Positions 27,234 to 37,357 are shown, counted from the stretch's first letter. The stretch: 64,000 nucleotides of DNA from Mucilaginibacter conchicola (GCF_003432115.1 NZ_QWDC01000003.1:372001-436000); one strand, 5' to 3'. Notes: a model not told the origin generated them from the letters alone. Translations and numbers: made by a program.

Positions 27234-29153
27234 ATGCCATCAAAGCTATTACTTGTCGAAGATCAGTTTATTCAGGCTGTGCATTTAAGCAATATGCTGG
27301 AAAAAGCCGGGCATATTGTTTTGGGTGTTGCACAATCTGTAACTGAAGCGATTGAACTTGTAGAAAATCAAACACCGGATATGGTGCTGGTAGATATATT
27401 ACTAAAAGGCGATTTAACAGGGATAGATCTGGCTAAGAAGCTGAATAAATCAGACGTTCCTTTCTTGTATATCTCAGCCAACTCAAATGAATCTACCTTG
27501 ACGTTGGCAAAGGAGACAGAGCCTTATGGATTCCTGGTAAAGCCATATCGTGAGAACGATATCCTGGCCGCGCTTGATATAGCTATATACCGCCATAACC
27601 AAAGCGTTGATATTAAAACCAAGCGTATATCGCGCTTGCAAAAAGAACTGAGCTTTGTTATTGAGCATGATTTAAATTCGTTGGTAGGCGTGGAGCACTT
27701 CCTTGCGGCTTTTCATTCGTTTATACCATTTACAGATGTGGTTTTAGATGTTAACGCAAATGATCAAAACCCATCATCCTTTTTGCATCTGCAAAGGAGT
27801 GGTTTCAATAGTTATAAAAGAGCCAATAGCAGCGATTTTGCTGTTGATGATACAAACATTTTAAGAAATACTTTTGGGCAATTTTCAGATGTGTTTTGCC
27901 TGGATAATAAACAACTTTTGGCACTCGCAGACGGTGATAAAACGATAAAAGCGTTTATTGATCTTTACAATATATCTTCTGTTGTTGGTGTACCTGTTTT
28001 TTACAACAACGGGGTAAGAGGCAACCTGCTTTTCTTTAGTGCCGAGCAAGGGGCTTACCATCAGGCAGAAGGCAATATCCTCAGGTCGGTTATCCCTCTT
28101 CTGACCATGGCTTTTAAACGTATTGATGAACTGAATAACGAGGGTTCTTTTGCACCGGGCGCTTTAGGTTATGATGGCCGGCATAGCGGCGGAAATAAAT
28201 TTAAAAACATAATCGGTAGCAGCCCTAAGTTACTTTTTGTGCTGGATCAGGTAAGCCAGGTAGCGCCATTTGAAACAACTGTTATCATTGAGGGAGAGAC
28301 CGGCGTAGGAAAAGAGGGCATAGCCGATGCCATACATCAACTATCCGCACGCAATAAAAACCCGGTGGTAAAGATCAACTGCGCTGCCATACCCCGCGAT
28401 CTTATCGAAGCGGAATTGTTTGGGTACGAAAAAGGCGGTTTTACAGGTGCCACAGAGCGCCGGATAGGTAAGTTTGAACAAGCTAATGGAGGGACAATTT
28501 TTCTTGATGAGATAGGGGAAATGCCTATTGATGTGCAGGGTAAATTGCTGCGCGTTATCCAGGAGCGGGAGTTGGAAAGGATAGGCGGAAAAGGCACAAT
28601 AAAAATAGATGTGAGGATAATTGCTGCAACTAATCGTAATTTATATAAAGAGGTTGGTGCCGGTAATTTTAGGTTAGACCTTTACTATCGCCTTAACGTT
28701 TTCCCTATCCAAATACCGCCGCTAAGAGACCGAAAAGAAGATATACCAGCGCTTGCGGCTTACTTTTTATCGCTACATGCCGAAAAATACAACGCACAGA
28801 TCAAAGTTTTAAGTTCTAAGGCGCTTAATCAATTATCCAAATACTCCTGGCCAGGTAATATCCGCGAGTTACAGCATGTTATTGAACGTCATGTATTAAT
28901 ATCAAATGAAGATGTGATCAGTTCAGTAGATTTACCTGAAGAAGCGATAAGGGAGTCTGTTGATGATGTCGTGCCTGAAGCGTTTTTATCAATGGATGAA
29001 CTTGATCGTGCACATATAACCTCGGCCCTAAAAAAAGCCAATGGTAAAATATCGGGTAAAGGTGGCGCAGCAGAATTGTTACAGATTCCTCCAAATTCGC
29101 TCAGCCTAAAAATGAAGAAGCTCGGTATTGCCTGGGGGTATTTATTTGAGTAA
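27234..29153 (+). CDS. Sigma-54 response regulator (receiver + GAF-like + AAA+ + HTH)
   Basis: This 639-residue protein begins with a receiver domain (KLLLVEDQF; acidic Glu9-Asp10, phospho-acceptor Asp54 in VLVDILL, and Lys in FLVKPYRE). A GAF-like middle domain (about 150-300) is followed by an AAA+ domain (about 325-545) with GETGVGKEGIADA as Walker A, GGFTGA as the sigma-54 loop and IFLDEIGEMP as Walker B. The Fis-type HTH follows (NGKISGKGGAAELLQI). The ATP-binding motif is slightly divergent (GVGKEG for GTGKEL). It is convergent, with 12 bp between stops, to a histidine kinase gene, which is its probable partner. It may autoregulate. Confidence 0.92.
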   Translation: MPSKLLLVEDQFIQAVHLSNMLEKAGHIVLGVAQSVTEAIELVENQTPDMVLVDILLKGDLTGIDLAKKLNKSDVPFLYISANSNESTLTLAKETEPYGFLVKPYRENDILAALDIAIYRHNQSVDIKTKRISRLQKELSFVIEHDLNSLVGVEHFLAAFHSFIPFTDVVLDVNANDQNPSSFLHLQRSGFNSYKRANSSDFAVDDTNILRNTFGQFSDVFCLDNKQLLALADGDKTIKAFIDLYNISSVVGVPVFYNNGVRGNLLFFSAEQGAYHQAEGNILRSVIPLLTMAFKRIDELNNEGSFAPGALGYDGRHSGGNKFKNIIGSSPKLLFVLDQVSQVAPFETTVIIEGETGVGKEGIADAIHQLSARNKNPVVKINCAAIPRDLIEAELFGYEKGGFTGATERRIGKFEQANGGTIFLDEIGEMPIDVQGKLLRVIQERELERIGGKGTIKIDVRIIAATNRNLYKEVGAGNFRLDLYYRLNVFPIQIPPLRDRKEDIPALAAYFLSLHAEKYNAQIKVLSSKALNQLSKYSWPGNIRELQHVIERHVLISNEDVISSVDLPEEAIRESVDDVVPEAFLSMDELDRAHITSALKKANGKISGKGGAAELLQIPPNSLSLKMKKLGIAWGYLFE

Positions 29154-29165
29154 GAGATATATAAA

Positions 29166-31673
29166 TTAACGCTGCGGAAATACAATGTTGATGCAGGTAC
29201 CTGCATTGGTATTTAAACAAAATTGGCCTCTTATTTCCTTCGCTAAACCGGCTATCAAACGTAATCCAAAATTACCGGTCTTGTCATCAGTGTCTGTTTG
29301 GCAAAATCCTATTCCATCATCGGCGATATTTAATAGGATATTTTGTTCGTCGCTATTTTCAAAACGTAATGTTATAGTGCCCTGCTTGTTATTAGGGAAA
29401 GCGTATTTTAATGAGTTGGATAGAGCTTCGTTTATGATCAACCCAATAGGTACGGCCAAAGCAAGTTCCAGAGATATTTCATCCAGTTGCCGAACAATCT
29501 TTATCCTTGGGCCGGGGTTATAAGAATCAACCAAGTAAGCAACCAGTTCATTAATGTACGATGTCATGGTTACCATTGTGTATTGGCTTGTACTATACAG
29601 TTTCTGATGTATCATGGCCATCGCTTCTACACGATGAAGGCTTTCCTGCAAGGCCATTACCACCTGTTTATTACGTGTAGCGTTAAGCTGATTAGCCAAC
29701 AGGCTGGTAACTGTTTGCAGATTGTTTTTTACCCGGTGATGCACCTCTTTCAACAACAATTCTTTCTCTGTTATCAATTGCTCAAGCGAGGCGTTTTTTG
29801 TGTTAATAACGTTTTGCTGTTGTTGTAACTGATTGTTCTTTTTTGTTTTAAACTTGTTTAAGCGATATAGGATAGCGACAATAACGATGAGTGCAGCTAA
29901 ACCTGCAATTGTAACAATACGCACAAGGGCAGACTGCTGTAACTGCTTTTTTCTAACGGCCGCCTCTTTCTCAAGCAAGGCAATGTTTTTTTCTTTTTGC
30001 GCAGTCTCAAACTGTACTTTAAGGAAATTGAGATGTGTTAATTGTTTATCGCGGTTGATGGAATCGCGCAGGTGGTTTGCTCTTGCATAACTACCAATGG
30101 CGGCCTTGTAATTACCCAATGCAGAATCGGCGCGAAAATTTAAATGCTGGAGGTTCATTTCAAGGACCGGAGTAAGCTTATTAAAAGAAAGTCCTTTAGT
30201 TACGTAAAATTTTGAGCGATCAAACTTGCGCTGAGACGCGTAAAATTCGGCAATATCTGCATAAGCCTGTGGGCCGGCAATGTTAACAACAACACTTGTC
30301 ATTGTGCTTTGGTTAGCCCAAAACTCATCATCAAATTTTATCGACTGTTGAAAATATTGTTCAGCAACCTTAGGTTTATTTAAGGCCTGGTAACAAAGGC
30401 CCAATACATCAGCCGCAATTTGTTTTGTATTGAAACGATTGGGTGGGTTACGTTTAAGGTATTGTAAGCTAAAGGTTAAAGCCTGCTTTGGTTTTCCCAG
30501 CTTTATGTAACCTTTAGCCAAAAAGCGTAATACCTTATAATAGTCGTCATTATATCCGCGGATTTTGGGTTGCTGAAGGCTTAACAGGTAATATCTGCAA
30601 CTTTCATTAACCTCATCTAACTCCTGGTATATCTCGCCTAATGAAACGTAAACATTTTCGAGGTAGCGTTTATGGTTTAGTTTTTCGATATTTTTTAAAG
30701 CCATTAAGGTAGTAGAAAGCGCTTTATTAAGATCCCCGCTTAACCGGTAAAGATCGGCGAGTTGTAAATACGCAATGTAAAACTTGTTTTTACCTGCGGC
30801 TTTTATCAAGCTTATCTGTTTCAGGAAAAGTGTTTCTGCGATATTAAGATCTTTATACCAAAATGCATTGAAAGCCATATCGCTCATCACATCGGCGGCC
30901 TTAGCTTTGTCTCCCAACGATAAATAGATATCTATCGCATGCTGATAATACTCTTGCCCTTGTAAGTAATATTTCCTTTCGTCGGGTAAGATTGCCATTT
31001 CCCACCATCCAGCGGCTTCACCGGCCGGGTTATGTTTTTCCGCCGAGTATTTTATCATCCCGGAGAAATACTTTTTGCCATTTTCTACATTCCCCCTAAC
31101 ATATTCAAACCTGCCCAGTGCTAATAAGCTTTCAGAGATCCATCTTTCAGACCGGGCCGTTTGCGCAACATTGAGTGCGCTCGTCAGGTATCTTTTAACC
31201 AAACGTACTTTATTACTATCTGCCGGGTTGAGCCTGTCGCTGTAATGGTTACCAAAAACAAGCAGTAAACGGGCGCGCTGCTCGCCGGTGGCCTGATTTA
31301 GCAATTCTGTAGCCGCCTTGGTATCGTCGCGCTCAAGGTAAGCCCGGCAAAGCACTAAACCGGCCTCGGTATAACCATAATTGTAATTAAGGCGTTTACT
31401 AAGTGTAAAAGCCCTGTAAGCAAACTGAATGCATGAGTCTAATTCATTTGGATTACTATTGGGATCTTTCGCCCATGAAATACTGGCGAGTTTTATTAAT
31501 AGCCGCACTTTATCGGTATCTGCCTTAGTAACGGCCATACGGGCTTTCAGATCAGCTGGTTCATCATTGGGTGTTTTTATAGTAAGTTTACCTTCGGTAT
31601 TTTGCGCATAAGCAACCCTTGTCATAGTTATTGACAGGCAAAGCAGGCAAAATATTTTACAAAGTAGTCTCAT
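29166..31673 (-). CDS. TPR-containing hybrid-type membrane histidine kinase (HisKA_2 family)
   Basis: This 835-residue sensor has a signal peptide (residues 1-23), about ten TPR repeats in the periplasm (residues 90-560), one membrane helix at about 580-602 (IVTIAGLAALIVIVAILYRL), a coiled coil, a HisKA_2 dimerisation domain with the phospho-acceptor at His646 in EVHHRVKNNLQ, and a C-terminal HATPase (NEALSNSLKYAF, ADDGIGF, GLRLIAGLAKEI). TPR-HisKA_2 kinases are common in Bacteroidota. There is no receiver domain of its own. It is convergent to the receiver-type sigma-54 activator, which is the obvious candidate target. Confidence 0.9.
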   Translation of the reverse strand: MRLLCKIFCLLCLSITMTRVAYAQNTEGKLTIKTPNDEPADLKARMAVTKADTDKVRLLIKLASISWAKDPNSNPNELDSCIQFAYRAFTLSKRLNYNYGYTEAGLVLCRAYLERDDTKAATELLNQATGEQRARLLLVFGNHYSDRLNPADSNKVRLVKRYLTSALNVAQTARSERWISESLLALGRFEYVRGNVENGKKYFSGMIKYSAEKHNPAGEAAGWWEMAILPDERKYYLQGQEYYQHAIDIYLSLGDKAKAADVMSDMAFNAFWYKDLNIAETLFLKQISLIKAAGKNKFYIAYLQLADLYRLSGDLNKALSTTLMALKNIEKLNHKRYLENVYVSLGEIYQELDEVNESCRYYLLSLQQPKIRGYNDDYYKVLRFLAKGYIKLGKPKQALTFSLQYLKRNPPNRFNTKQIAADVLGLCYQALNKPKVAEQYFQQSIKFDDEFWANQSTMTSVVVNIAGPQAYADIAEFYASQRKFDRSKFYVTKGLSFNKLTPVLEMNLQHLNFRADSALGNYKAAIGSYARANHLRDSINRDKQLTHLNFLKVQFETAQKEKNIALLEKEAAVRKKQLQQSALVRIVTIAGLAALIVIVAILYRLNKFKTKKNNQLQQQQNVINTKNASLEQLITEKELLLKEVHHRVKNNLQTVTSLLANQLNATRNKQVVMALQESLHRVEAMAMIHQKLYSTSQYTMVTMTSYINELVAYLVDSYNPGPRIKIVRQLDEISLELALAVPIGLIINEALSNSLKYAFPNNKQGTITLRFENSDEQNILLNIADDGIGFCQTDTDDKTGNFGLRLIAGLAKEIRGQFCLNTNAGTCINIVFPQR

Positions 31674-31795
31674 TATAAAGATGGCTGTTGTGCCAACATC
31701 ATCCCTAAGCTAACATTTAATTTTGTTAGGATAAAGTTTCCCTCAAACGGCTTGGGAGTAGCCTAAGAAACAAAAGCGAAGGCACGCTTATCATT

Positions 31796-31907
31796 AAACG
31801 ATATTTCGTAAATCCATCTGAATTTATTACGAAATAAGGATAATTTATTATTCGTGTGTTTGTAATGTGCTGATAGTTTGGCTGTTATTGCTGGTATTGC
31901 AGTTGCA
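31796..31907 (+). promoter_or_regulatory. Sigma-54-like promoter with two upstream dyads, for the ECF-SusCD operon
   Basis: The -24/-12 element TGGTATTGCAGTTGCA is at 31892-31907 (GG-N10-GC). The dyad TTACGAAATAAGGATA (31827-31842) is centred 57.5 bp upstream of it. A second dyad in the opposite orientation, AAACGATATTTCGTAA (31796-31811), is centred 31 bp further upstream. The 310-bp gap (31674-31983) holds this promoter and no small gene. The predicted start is about 65 nt before the ECF ATG. Confidence 0.78.
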
Positions 31908-31983
31908 ATAGGTTTTAGTTAATACCACCCGGTATTGAAAACTATTTTCAAATAATCTAACCCTATTAAGCTATTGTAATTAA

Positions 31984-32556
31984 ATGCATAAGGCACATCT
32001 GCTTCAACTGCCTGATATAGAGTTAGCCAACTTGCTAAAGGCTGATAGCGAAGCTGTTTTCAAAATTATATATGAACGCTACTGGCAAAAGCTATATGTT
32101 GTTGCCCGCAAGCGTTTAAATAACAGCATGGAAGCCGAAGAGATTGTGCAGGATGTGTTCAGCAATCTTTGGCGCCGCCGCCATACCTTTCAACTACAAA
32201 AGGGCTTTGATAATTACTTTGCAGTAGCCGTTAAGTTTGAAGTGCTTAACCGTATGGCCAAACATGCGCGACAGTCACAATTTGAGAAAGATGCAGCAGT
32301 TAACTTAAAAGATTTTGACGAAACAACTTTACAATTACTTGATTATAATGAGCTGCAACGTCGGTTTGCAATAACATTAAGCGAATTACCTGAAAAATGC
32401 CGCCTGGTATTCCAACTGCAGCACTATGATGGCAAAACCCAGAAACAGATAGCAGATGAAATGGATATATCTGTAAAAACGGTTGAAGCACATTTGAGCA
32501 AAGCCCGGAAAAAACTGAGGGATGAATTTGGTAATTTATTAGGCTTGCTGTTGTGA
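31984..32556 (+). CDS. ECF RNA polymerase sigma factor controlling the SusCD-protease locus
   Basis: This 190-residue sigma factor has region 2 (AVFKIIYERYWQKLYVVARK, EAEEIVQDVFSNLWRRR) at about 20-85 and region 4 (LPEKCRLVFQLQHYDGKTQK then QIADEMDISVKTVEAHLSKA) at about 120-178. A short hydrophobic tail (NLLGLLL) closes it. It heads the operon with FecR, SusC-like transducer, SusD-like lipoprotein and two metalloproteases. The upstream sigma-54-like promoter implies that sigma-54 controls an ECF factor, a two-tier arrangement seldom described in Bacteroidota. Confidence 0.92.
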   Translation: MHKAHLLQLPDIELANLLKADSEAVFKIIYERYWQKLYVVARKRLNNSMEAEEIVQDVFSNLWRRRHTFQLQKGFDNYFAVAVKFEVLNRMAKHARQSQFEKDAAVNLKDFDETTLQLLDYNELQRRFAITLSELPEKCRLVFQLQHYDGKTQKQIADEMDISVKTVEAHLSKARKKLRDEFGNLLGLLL

Positions 32557-32696
32557 GCTGAGACGTTACTGATAATTCTTGTTAACTATTTGTAAATCGG
32601 ATTATGCTCATTTGGTTCGTTTTGGGTGTTTTTGTTAAAAAAACGTAAAAAATATATTTCTTCACTAAGGGTTATCAGGGTTTTGTATGGCTACAT

Positions 32697-32713
32697 AATT
32701 AGAGACCCTAATT
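32697..32713 (+). promoter_or_regulatory. Inverted repeat AATTAG-N5-CTAATT directly before the FecR ATG
   Basis: The 6-bp arms (32697-32702 and 32708-32713) end at the base before the start codon at 32714. It may fold at the ribosome binding site or serve as an operator. The 157-bp gap between the sigma gene and FecR may also carry an ECF-dependent promoter, but I could not identify it. Confidence 0.4.
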
Positions 32714-33868
32714 ATGCCTGATAACAAACAAGTAAACAGATTGCGCTTTTTGGCTGATAAATGGCTTAGTGGCCGGATGTCAGCAACGGAGAAAGCTGAG
32801 TTTGATCAATGGTACAATACCTTTGATGATACCACATGGGTTGAGCAACGCGATGAAAGTGTTGAAGAACTACGGGAGCGCTTATATCAGAATATTATCA
32901 GCCGCCAATCTGTTCCTGTTACAGACGGTAAGCAAATACCGCTATGGGCTAAACTATCAGCCGCCGCCGCTATCCTTATATTTATAGCCGTTACCGGTTG
33001 GCTGTATTTTGGTAAGCAGCCGGTAACACAAATAACCTATCAACCCAAACCTTATAAAGAGATACTACCCGGCGGCAACTACGCCGTGCTTAAGCTTTCA
33101 AATGGTAAACAAATAGATCTTGACGCTGCAACAAAAGGGCCGCTGAGTTATGATAAAGCTGAGGCTGTTTCTAAAACTACTGATGGTGCTATTGCTTACC
33201 AAAAAGGCCGGGTTACAGATGGCGGGGCCATGGCGTACAACGAGATTGCTACCAAACGCGGTGGTATTTATACTGTTACCCTGGCCGATGGTACTAAGGT
33301 AATGCTCAACTCATCTTCCTCGTTGCGTTACCCGGTTGCCTTTAAAGGCAACCAGAGGCGTGTACAATTAACCGGTGAAGGTTACTTTGAAGTAGCTAAA
33401 GACAAAAACAAGCCATTTATTGTAGAAACAGCCCAACAATCAGTTACCGTATTGGGTACGCACTTCAACGTTAATAGTTATGCCGACGAGCCTTCGGTAA
33501 AAACCACACTGCTTGAGGGTAAAGTAAAAGTTGCCGGGCTAAACAGCTCAAATACAGAAATACTGCAACCCGGGCAGCAGGCTGTTTTAATGAAAACCAA
33601 ATTCTCTGTAAAACAGGCTGATATTGACGAAGCTACAGCCTGGACAAACAACGACTTTATTTTCAGGAATGAGACACTTGAGAGCGTAATGCGAAAGATA
33701 TCAAGATGGTATGATGTTGATATAACTTATCAGCAGGATGCTCAACGAGCGCTAAGGATTGATGCTGAGATCGTTAAATCAAAAAAGCTATCTGCTATTC
33801 TCAGTATCCTGGAAGAATCAGGAAAGGTTCACTTTAAAATTAATGACAGAAGCATCGTTGTTATGTGA
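32714..33868 (+). CDS. FecR-family anti-sigma factor
   Basis: This 384-residue protein is the anti-sigma partner of the preceding ECF factor. It has an N-terminal cytoplasmic segment (FLADKWLSGRMSATEKAEFDQW), one transmembrane helix at about 80-100 (AAAAILIFIAVTGWLYF), the FecR domain at about 175-275 (ATKRGGIYTVTLADGTKVML, in part, and GEGYFEVAKDKNKPF), and a DUF4974-like C-terminus (ESVMRKISRWYDVDITYQQD). It is the same type as the protein at 10278-11471. Signal would come from the STN domain of the following receptor. Confidence 0.93.
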   Translation: MPDNKQVNRLRFLADKWLSGRMSATEKAEFDQWYNTFDDTTWVEQRDESVEELRERLYQNIISRQSVPVTDGKQIPLWAKLSAAAAILIFIAVTGWLYFGKQPVTQITYQPKPYKEILPGGNYAVLKLSNGKQIDLDAATKGPLSYDKAEAVSKTTDGAIAYQKGRVTDGGAMAYNEIATKRGGIYTVTLADGTKVMLNSSSSLRYPVAFKGNQRRVQLTGEGYFEVAKDKNKPFIVETAQQSVTVLGTHFNVNSYADEPSVKTTLLEGKVKVAGLNSSNTEILQPGQQAVLMKTKFSVKQADIDEATAWTNNDFIFRNETLESVMRKISRWYDVDITYQQDAQRALRIDAEIVKSKKLSAILSILEESGKVHFKINDRSIVVM

Positions 33869-33934
33869 TATGCACCGGGCATAAGGCCCATTAGTAATTG
33901 CTCTTTACATTAAACTGTACCCAAACTATTATAG

Positions 33935-36900
33935 ATGGATAAATTTTACTTAACCTATTGTAAGAAACTTACCGGGCAATTTTGTAGCCATTACCTGTTA
34001 AAATGCTTTAAACTGGGTTTGTTTATTTTGCTTGCCTTTGCCAATTATAAAAGCTACGGCCAAAGTAACATTACCTTAAAAACAAACAAAGAGGCGCTAA
34101 ACAGCGTGCTCAAAAAAATACGCATACAAAGCGGGTATGATTTTTTAATAGATGCCGAGGCAAGCCGCACGGCTAAACCGGTAACTATTGATATCAAGCA
34201 AGCATCTATTGATGATGCTGTTAAGGCTTGCCTTGCCGGGCAGCAACTCACCTATAAGATCACTGAGCATACGGTGGTAATAAAGCTGAAACTACCCGAA
34301 AAACCCAAAAAAATAGATTCGCACGGAAAAGACTCTGTAGTAGTGACGGGGTTTGTAACCAGCAGCGACGCAAAGCCGTTGATTGGGGCAACGGTGTTGT
34401 TTCTTAGTAATAATAAAGGCGTTACTACTGATAGTAAGGGTAGGTATTTTATTACAACAAACAGAGGTAAAGATAGCCTGGTTTTTAGGTTTATTGGCTA
34501 TAACCCTGTAAAGAAAGCAATTTCTGACAGGCAGGATAACGTTGTTTTGGATGTTGTGATGGAAGAAGCGCGCAACGAGCTTGACCAGGTTGTTGTACAG
34601 GGATATACCAAAACTACCAAAAGAGAATCAACAGGTGATGTTACCGTAATTAGCGGTGATGAAATTGCTAAAAGGCCGGTAATGAACCCTCTGCTTGCGT
34701 TGCAGGGCAAAGTGCCAGGGGTTACGGTAACGCCGATAACCGGTTCGGCAAGCGGACCTGTTAAGATAGAAATAAGGGGCCGCAAAGGTATTAACGAAAG
34801 TTTTACCGGCGAACCGCTTTATATAATTGACGGTGTGCCCGCCGGTGTTCTCGACATTCGCCCGCAAGCAGCAAGTACAATAGGACAATCGGCATTTTCC
34901 GCAGGTTACGACCAGGCTGGTTTACTACCATCCGGCGGTATAAGCCCGCTTTTTAGTTTGGATGCCAAGAACATTGAGTCGATATCGGTGCTTAAAGATG
35001 CCGATGCTACCGCTATTTATGGTAGCCGTGGTGCAAACGGCGTAATTTTGATCACCACAAAAAAAGGTAAAGCCGGTGCGCCAACAATAGGATTTGATAT
35101 AAACAGAGGTGTAAATTTTGTAACCGTGATCCAACAGAGGTTGAATACGCCTCAATACCTGGCTACGCGCAGAGAAGCTTTCGCAAATGACGGAATAGCG
35201 CCAACACCCTTGAATGCCCCTGAACTTTTTGTGTTTGATCAAAACAGGTATACCGATTGGGGAAAATATTTACTTGGCGGTACGGCCAACAATACATCAA
35301 TTGGCGGTAATATAAGCGGCGGCGATAAACTGCATACCTATCTTATAAGTGGCGATTACGGCAGTTCAAAAGATCTTACTACTGTAAGCGGCGTTAACCA
35401 AAGAGGTAGCTTGTCAATAAACTTAAGCAACCAAACGGCAGATCAGCGCTTATCTTACAATTTAATAGCAAGCTATGCGCTGTATCACGTAAACCAGATA
35501 AACGTTGAAGCAAATGCTGCTCTTGCACCAAATGCACCTGCCGCTTTTACGGATAAAGGGGATCTGAATTGGGCGGGATGGGGTACGGCCAGAAGCTCGT
35601 TCCCGTTTGCAGGCTTGCTTAGGCCGGTAGACTCGCGCGGCAACACACTATCGGCAAGTTTTACAACAAGGTATTTAATTTTAAAAGGCCTCGACCTAAA
35701 TGCCACACTGGGTTATAGCCTGGCGCAAGGCAAAACAACCAAAAAAACACCCTTGGCATCCCAAGATCCAACGCTTGCCGATAAACCGGTGGCCGAGTCA
35801 ATATTTTCAACTTCAGATGCCGGCAATAAATCTGCACGGATCAACTTGTCATATAATTTTTTAGTTGGCAAGGCTAAATTTAATTTTTTAAGTGGAGCCA
35901 GGTATGAGGAAAGATATTCTGGTTATTCAACTTTAAGGGGGCGAGGTTACGCAAACGATGCATTGCTTAATTCAATTGTAGGCGCCTCAATAGTTGCTGG
36001 CGACGATGAATTTGCTAAATACAAGTACCTTGGTTTTTTTGCGCAGGCAACAGTAAGTTTTGATAACGCTAAGTATAATTTAAACCTAAACGGTGTAAGA
36101 GATGGCAGCAGCCATTTTGGAGAAAATAACAGATTTGGCAATTTTTGGTCTATTGGCTTATCCTGGAATGCAGAACAGGAAAAATGGATAAAAAGCTGGT
36201 TGCCTGCTTTTGTGAGCAGCGCGCATTTTCATGCCAGCATAGGTATTTCGGGCAGCGATCCGGTTGCTGATTATAAGTATCTGTCGCAGTATGGTAATTA
36301 CCCCATACAGCCGCTTCCATCGTACGGCGGCGTAGCACCATTGCTGCCGCTTATCCAGCCTAACCCTTATTTTCAATGGCAGGTTAACCGCTCAAAAGAA
36401 GTTGGTTTAAACCTGGCGTTTCTTGATGATCGCTTAAACTTTAGCGTAGCTTACTCTTTATCGCGCTGTAATAACCAACTGCTTGATTTTCTAACACCTT
36501 CTATAACAGGCTTCAATAGCGTTGTAGCCAACTCGCCTGCTGATGTACAAAACCGCACCTGGGAATTCTCTTTCTCGGGTACGCTGATCAATAAAGAAAA
36601 TTTTAAATGGAACTTAAGCACAAATTATAGTTTTAATAAAAACTATTTGCTTGCTTATCCTAATCTTGAGCAATCGCCATACGCCTCAACCCTAAAAATA
36701 GGTAAGTCATTAGATGTGCAGTATGTTACAAAGTATACAGGAGTAGACCCGTTAACCGGTTTCTATACTTTTGAAGATCGTGATCATGATGGGCGTATTC
36801 GCTATAACTTGGAGGCCCCGGGTACCGGCGATTATTATATACCCATCAGCACAACACCCAAATTTGATATAGGTCTTGCTAATACGTTTACCTACAAAAG

Positions 36901-37339
36901 GCTATCTGTATACGCAAATATTATATTAAAGAAACAAATAGGTATTTCACCCGAGTTTATTTCTGAAAAAGCAACATTTGCAGGTATAACCGGTAATCTG
37001 CCTGCTTACTTATTTGAACAAAGATGGCAACATCCCGGAGATAAGGCTATAAGGGCCAGGCTTTCAAATATTGGCAGCGGCAGCAAAAGAGGTAGCATTG
37101 AAAGTTCAGATGCTGGTTACACTGATGCAAGTTATATACGGCTATCTGCTTTAGAATGTGCATACCAAATGCCCGACAAGTGGGTTAAAAAACTGGGCCT
37201 TAATAGCTTAAGTATAAAACTAAGCGGATCGAATATCTTCCTTATAACTAAATACCGGGGACTTGACCCCGAAGTGCAGGGTACAAATGCTATCCCACCT
37301 TTCAGAACAATAACAGGCGGTTTGTCCGCTTCACTGTAA
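33935..37339 (+). CDS. SusC/RagA-like TonB-dependent transducer with STN domain
   Basis: This 1134-residue outer-membrane receptor has a long N-terminal part with a hydrophobic signal at about 24-36, an STN domain (about 45-110, ALNSVLKKIRIQSGYDFLI), a carboxypeptidase-regulatory-like domain (about 130-205, VVVTGFVTSSDAKPLIGATV), a TonB-box region (LDQVVVQGYTKTTKR), a plug with LYIIDGVPAG and SVLKDADATAIYGSRGANG, and a barrel ending FRTITGGLSASL. Together with SusD it should import an oligomer. Because the enzymes downstream are metalloproteases and not glycosidases, a peptide substrate is more likely, as in RagAB of Porphyromonas. Confidence 0.94.
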   Translation: MDKFYLTYCKKLTGQFCSHYLLKCFKLGLFILLAFANYKSYGQSNITLKTNKEALNSVLKKIRIQSGYDFLIDAEASRTAKPVTIDIKQASIDDAVKACLAGQQLTYKITEHTVVIKLKLPEKPKKIDSHGKDSVVVTGFVTSSDAKPLIGATVLFLSNNKGVTTDSKGRYFITTNRGKDSLVFRFIGYNPVKKAISDRQDNVVLDVVMEEARNELDQVVVQGYTKTTKRESTGDVTVISGDEIAKRPVMNPLLALQGKVPGVTVTPITGSASGPVKIEIRGRKGINESFTGEPLYIIDGVPAGVLDIRPQAASTIGQSAFSAGYDQAGLLPSGGISPLFSLDAKNIESISVLKDADATAIYGSRGANGVILITTKKGKAGAPTIGFDINRGVNFVTVIQQRLNTPQYLATRREAFANDGIAPTPLNAPELFVFDQNRYTDWGKYLLGGTANNTSIGGNISGGDKLHTYLISGDYGSSKDLTTVSGVNQRGSLSINLSNQTADQRLSYNLIASYALYHVNQINVEANAALAPNAPAAFTDKGDLNWAGWGTARSSFPFAGLLRPVDSRGNTLSASFTTRYLILKGLDLNATLGYSLAQGKTTKKTPLASQDPTLADKPVAESIFSTSDAGNKSARINLSYNFLVGKAKFNFLSGARYEERYSGYSTLRGRGYANDALLNSIVGASIVAGDDEFAKYKYLGFFAQATVSFDNAKYNLNLNGVRDGSSHFGENNRFGNFWSIGLSWNAEQEKWIKSWLPAFVSSAHFHASIGISGSDPVADYKYLSQYGNYPIQPLPSYGGVAPLLPLIQPNPYFQWQVNRSKEVGLNLAFLDDRLNFSVAYSLSRCNNQLLDFLTPSITGFNSVVANSPADVQNRTWEFSFSGTLINKENFKWNLSTNYSFNKNYLLAYPNLEQSPYASTLKIGKSLDVQYVTKYTGVDPLTGFYTFEDRDHDGRIRYNLEAPGTGDYYIPISTTPKFDIGLANTFTYKRLSVYANIILKKQIGISPEFISEKATFAGITGNLPAYLFEQRWQHPGDKAIRARLSNIGSGSKRGSIESSDAGYTDASYIRLSALECAYQMPDKWVKKLGLNSLSIKLSGSNIFLITKYRGLDPEVQGTNAIPPFRTITGGLSASL

Positions 37340-37357
37340 TCTATTTAACGTATCAAC

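Noticed and set aside
31743..31811. A minus-strand sigma-54 promoter for the histidine kinase from the dyad at 31796
   Set aside because: The expected -24/-12 positions read AGG-N10-CC, which does not fit; a second GTGCCA at 31690-31695 lacks the -12 part.
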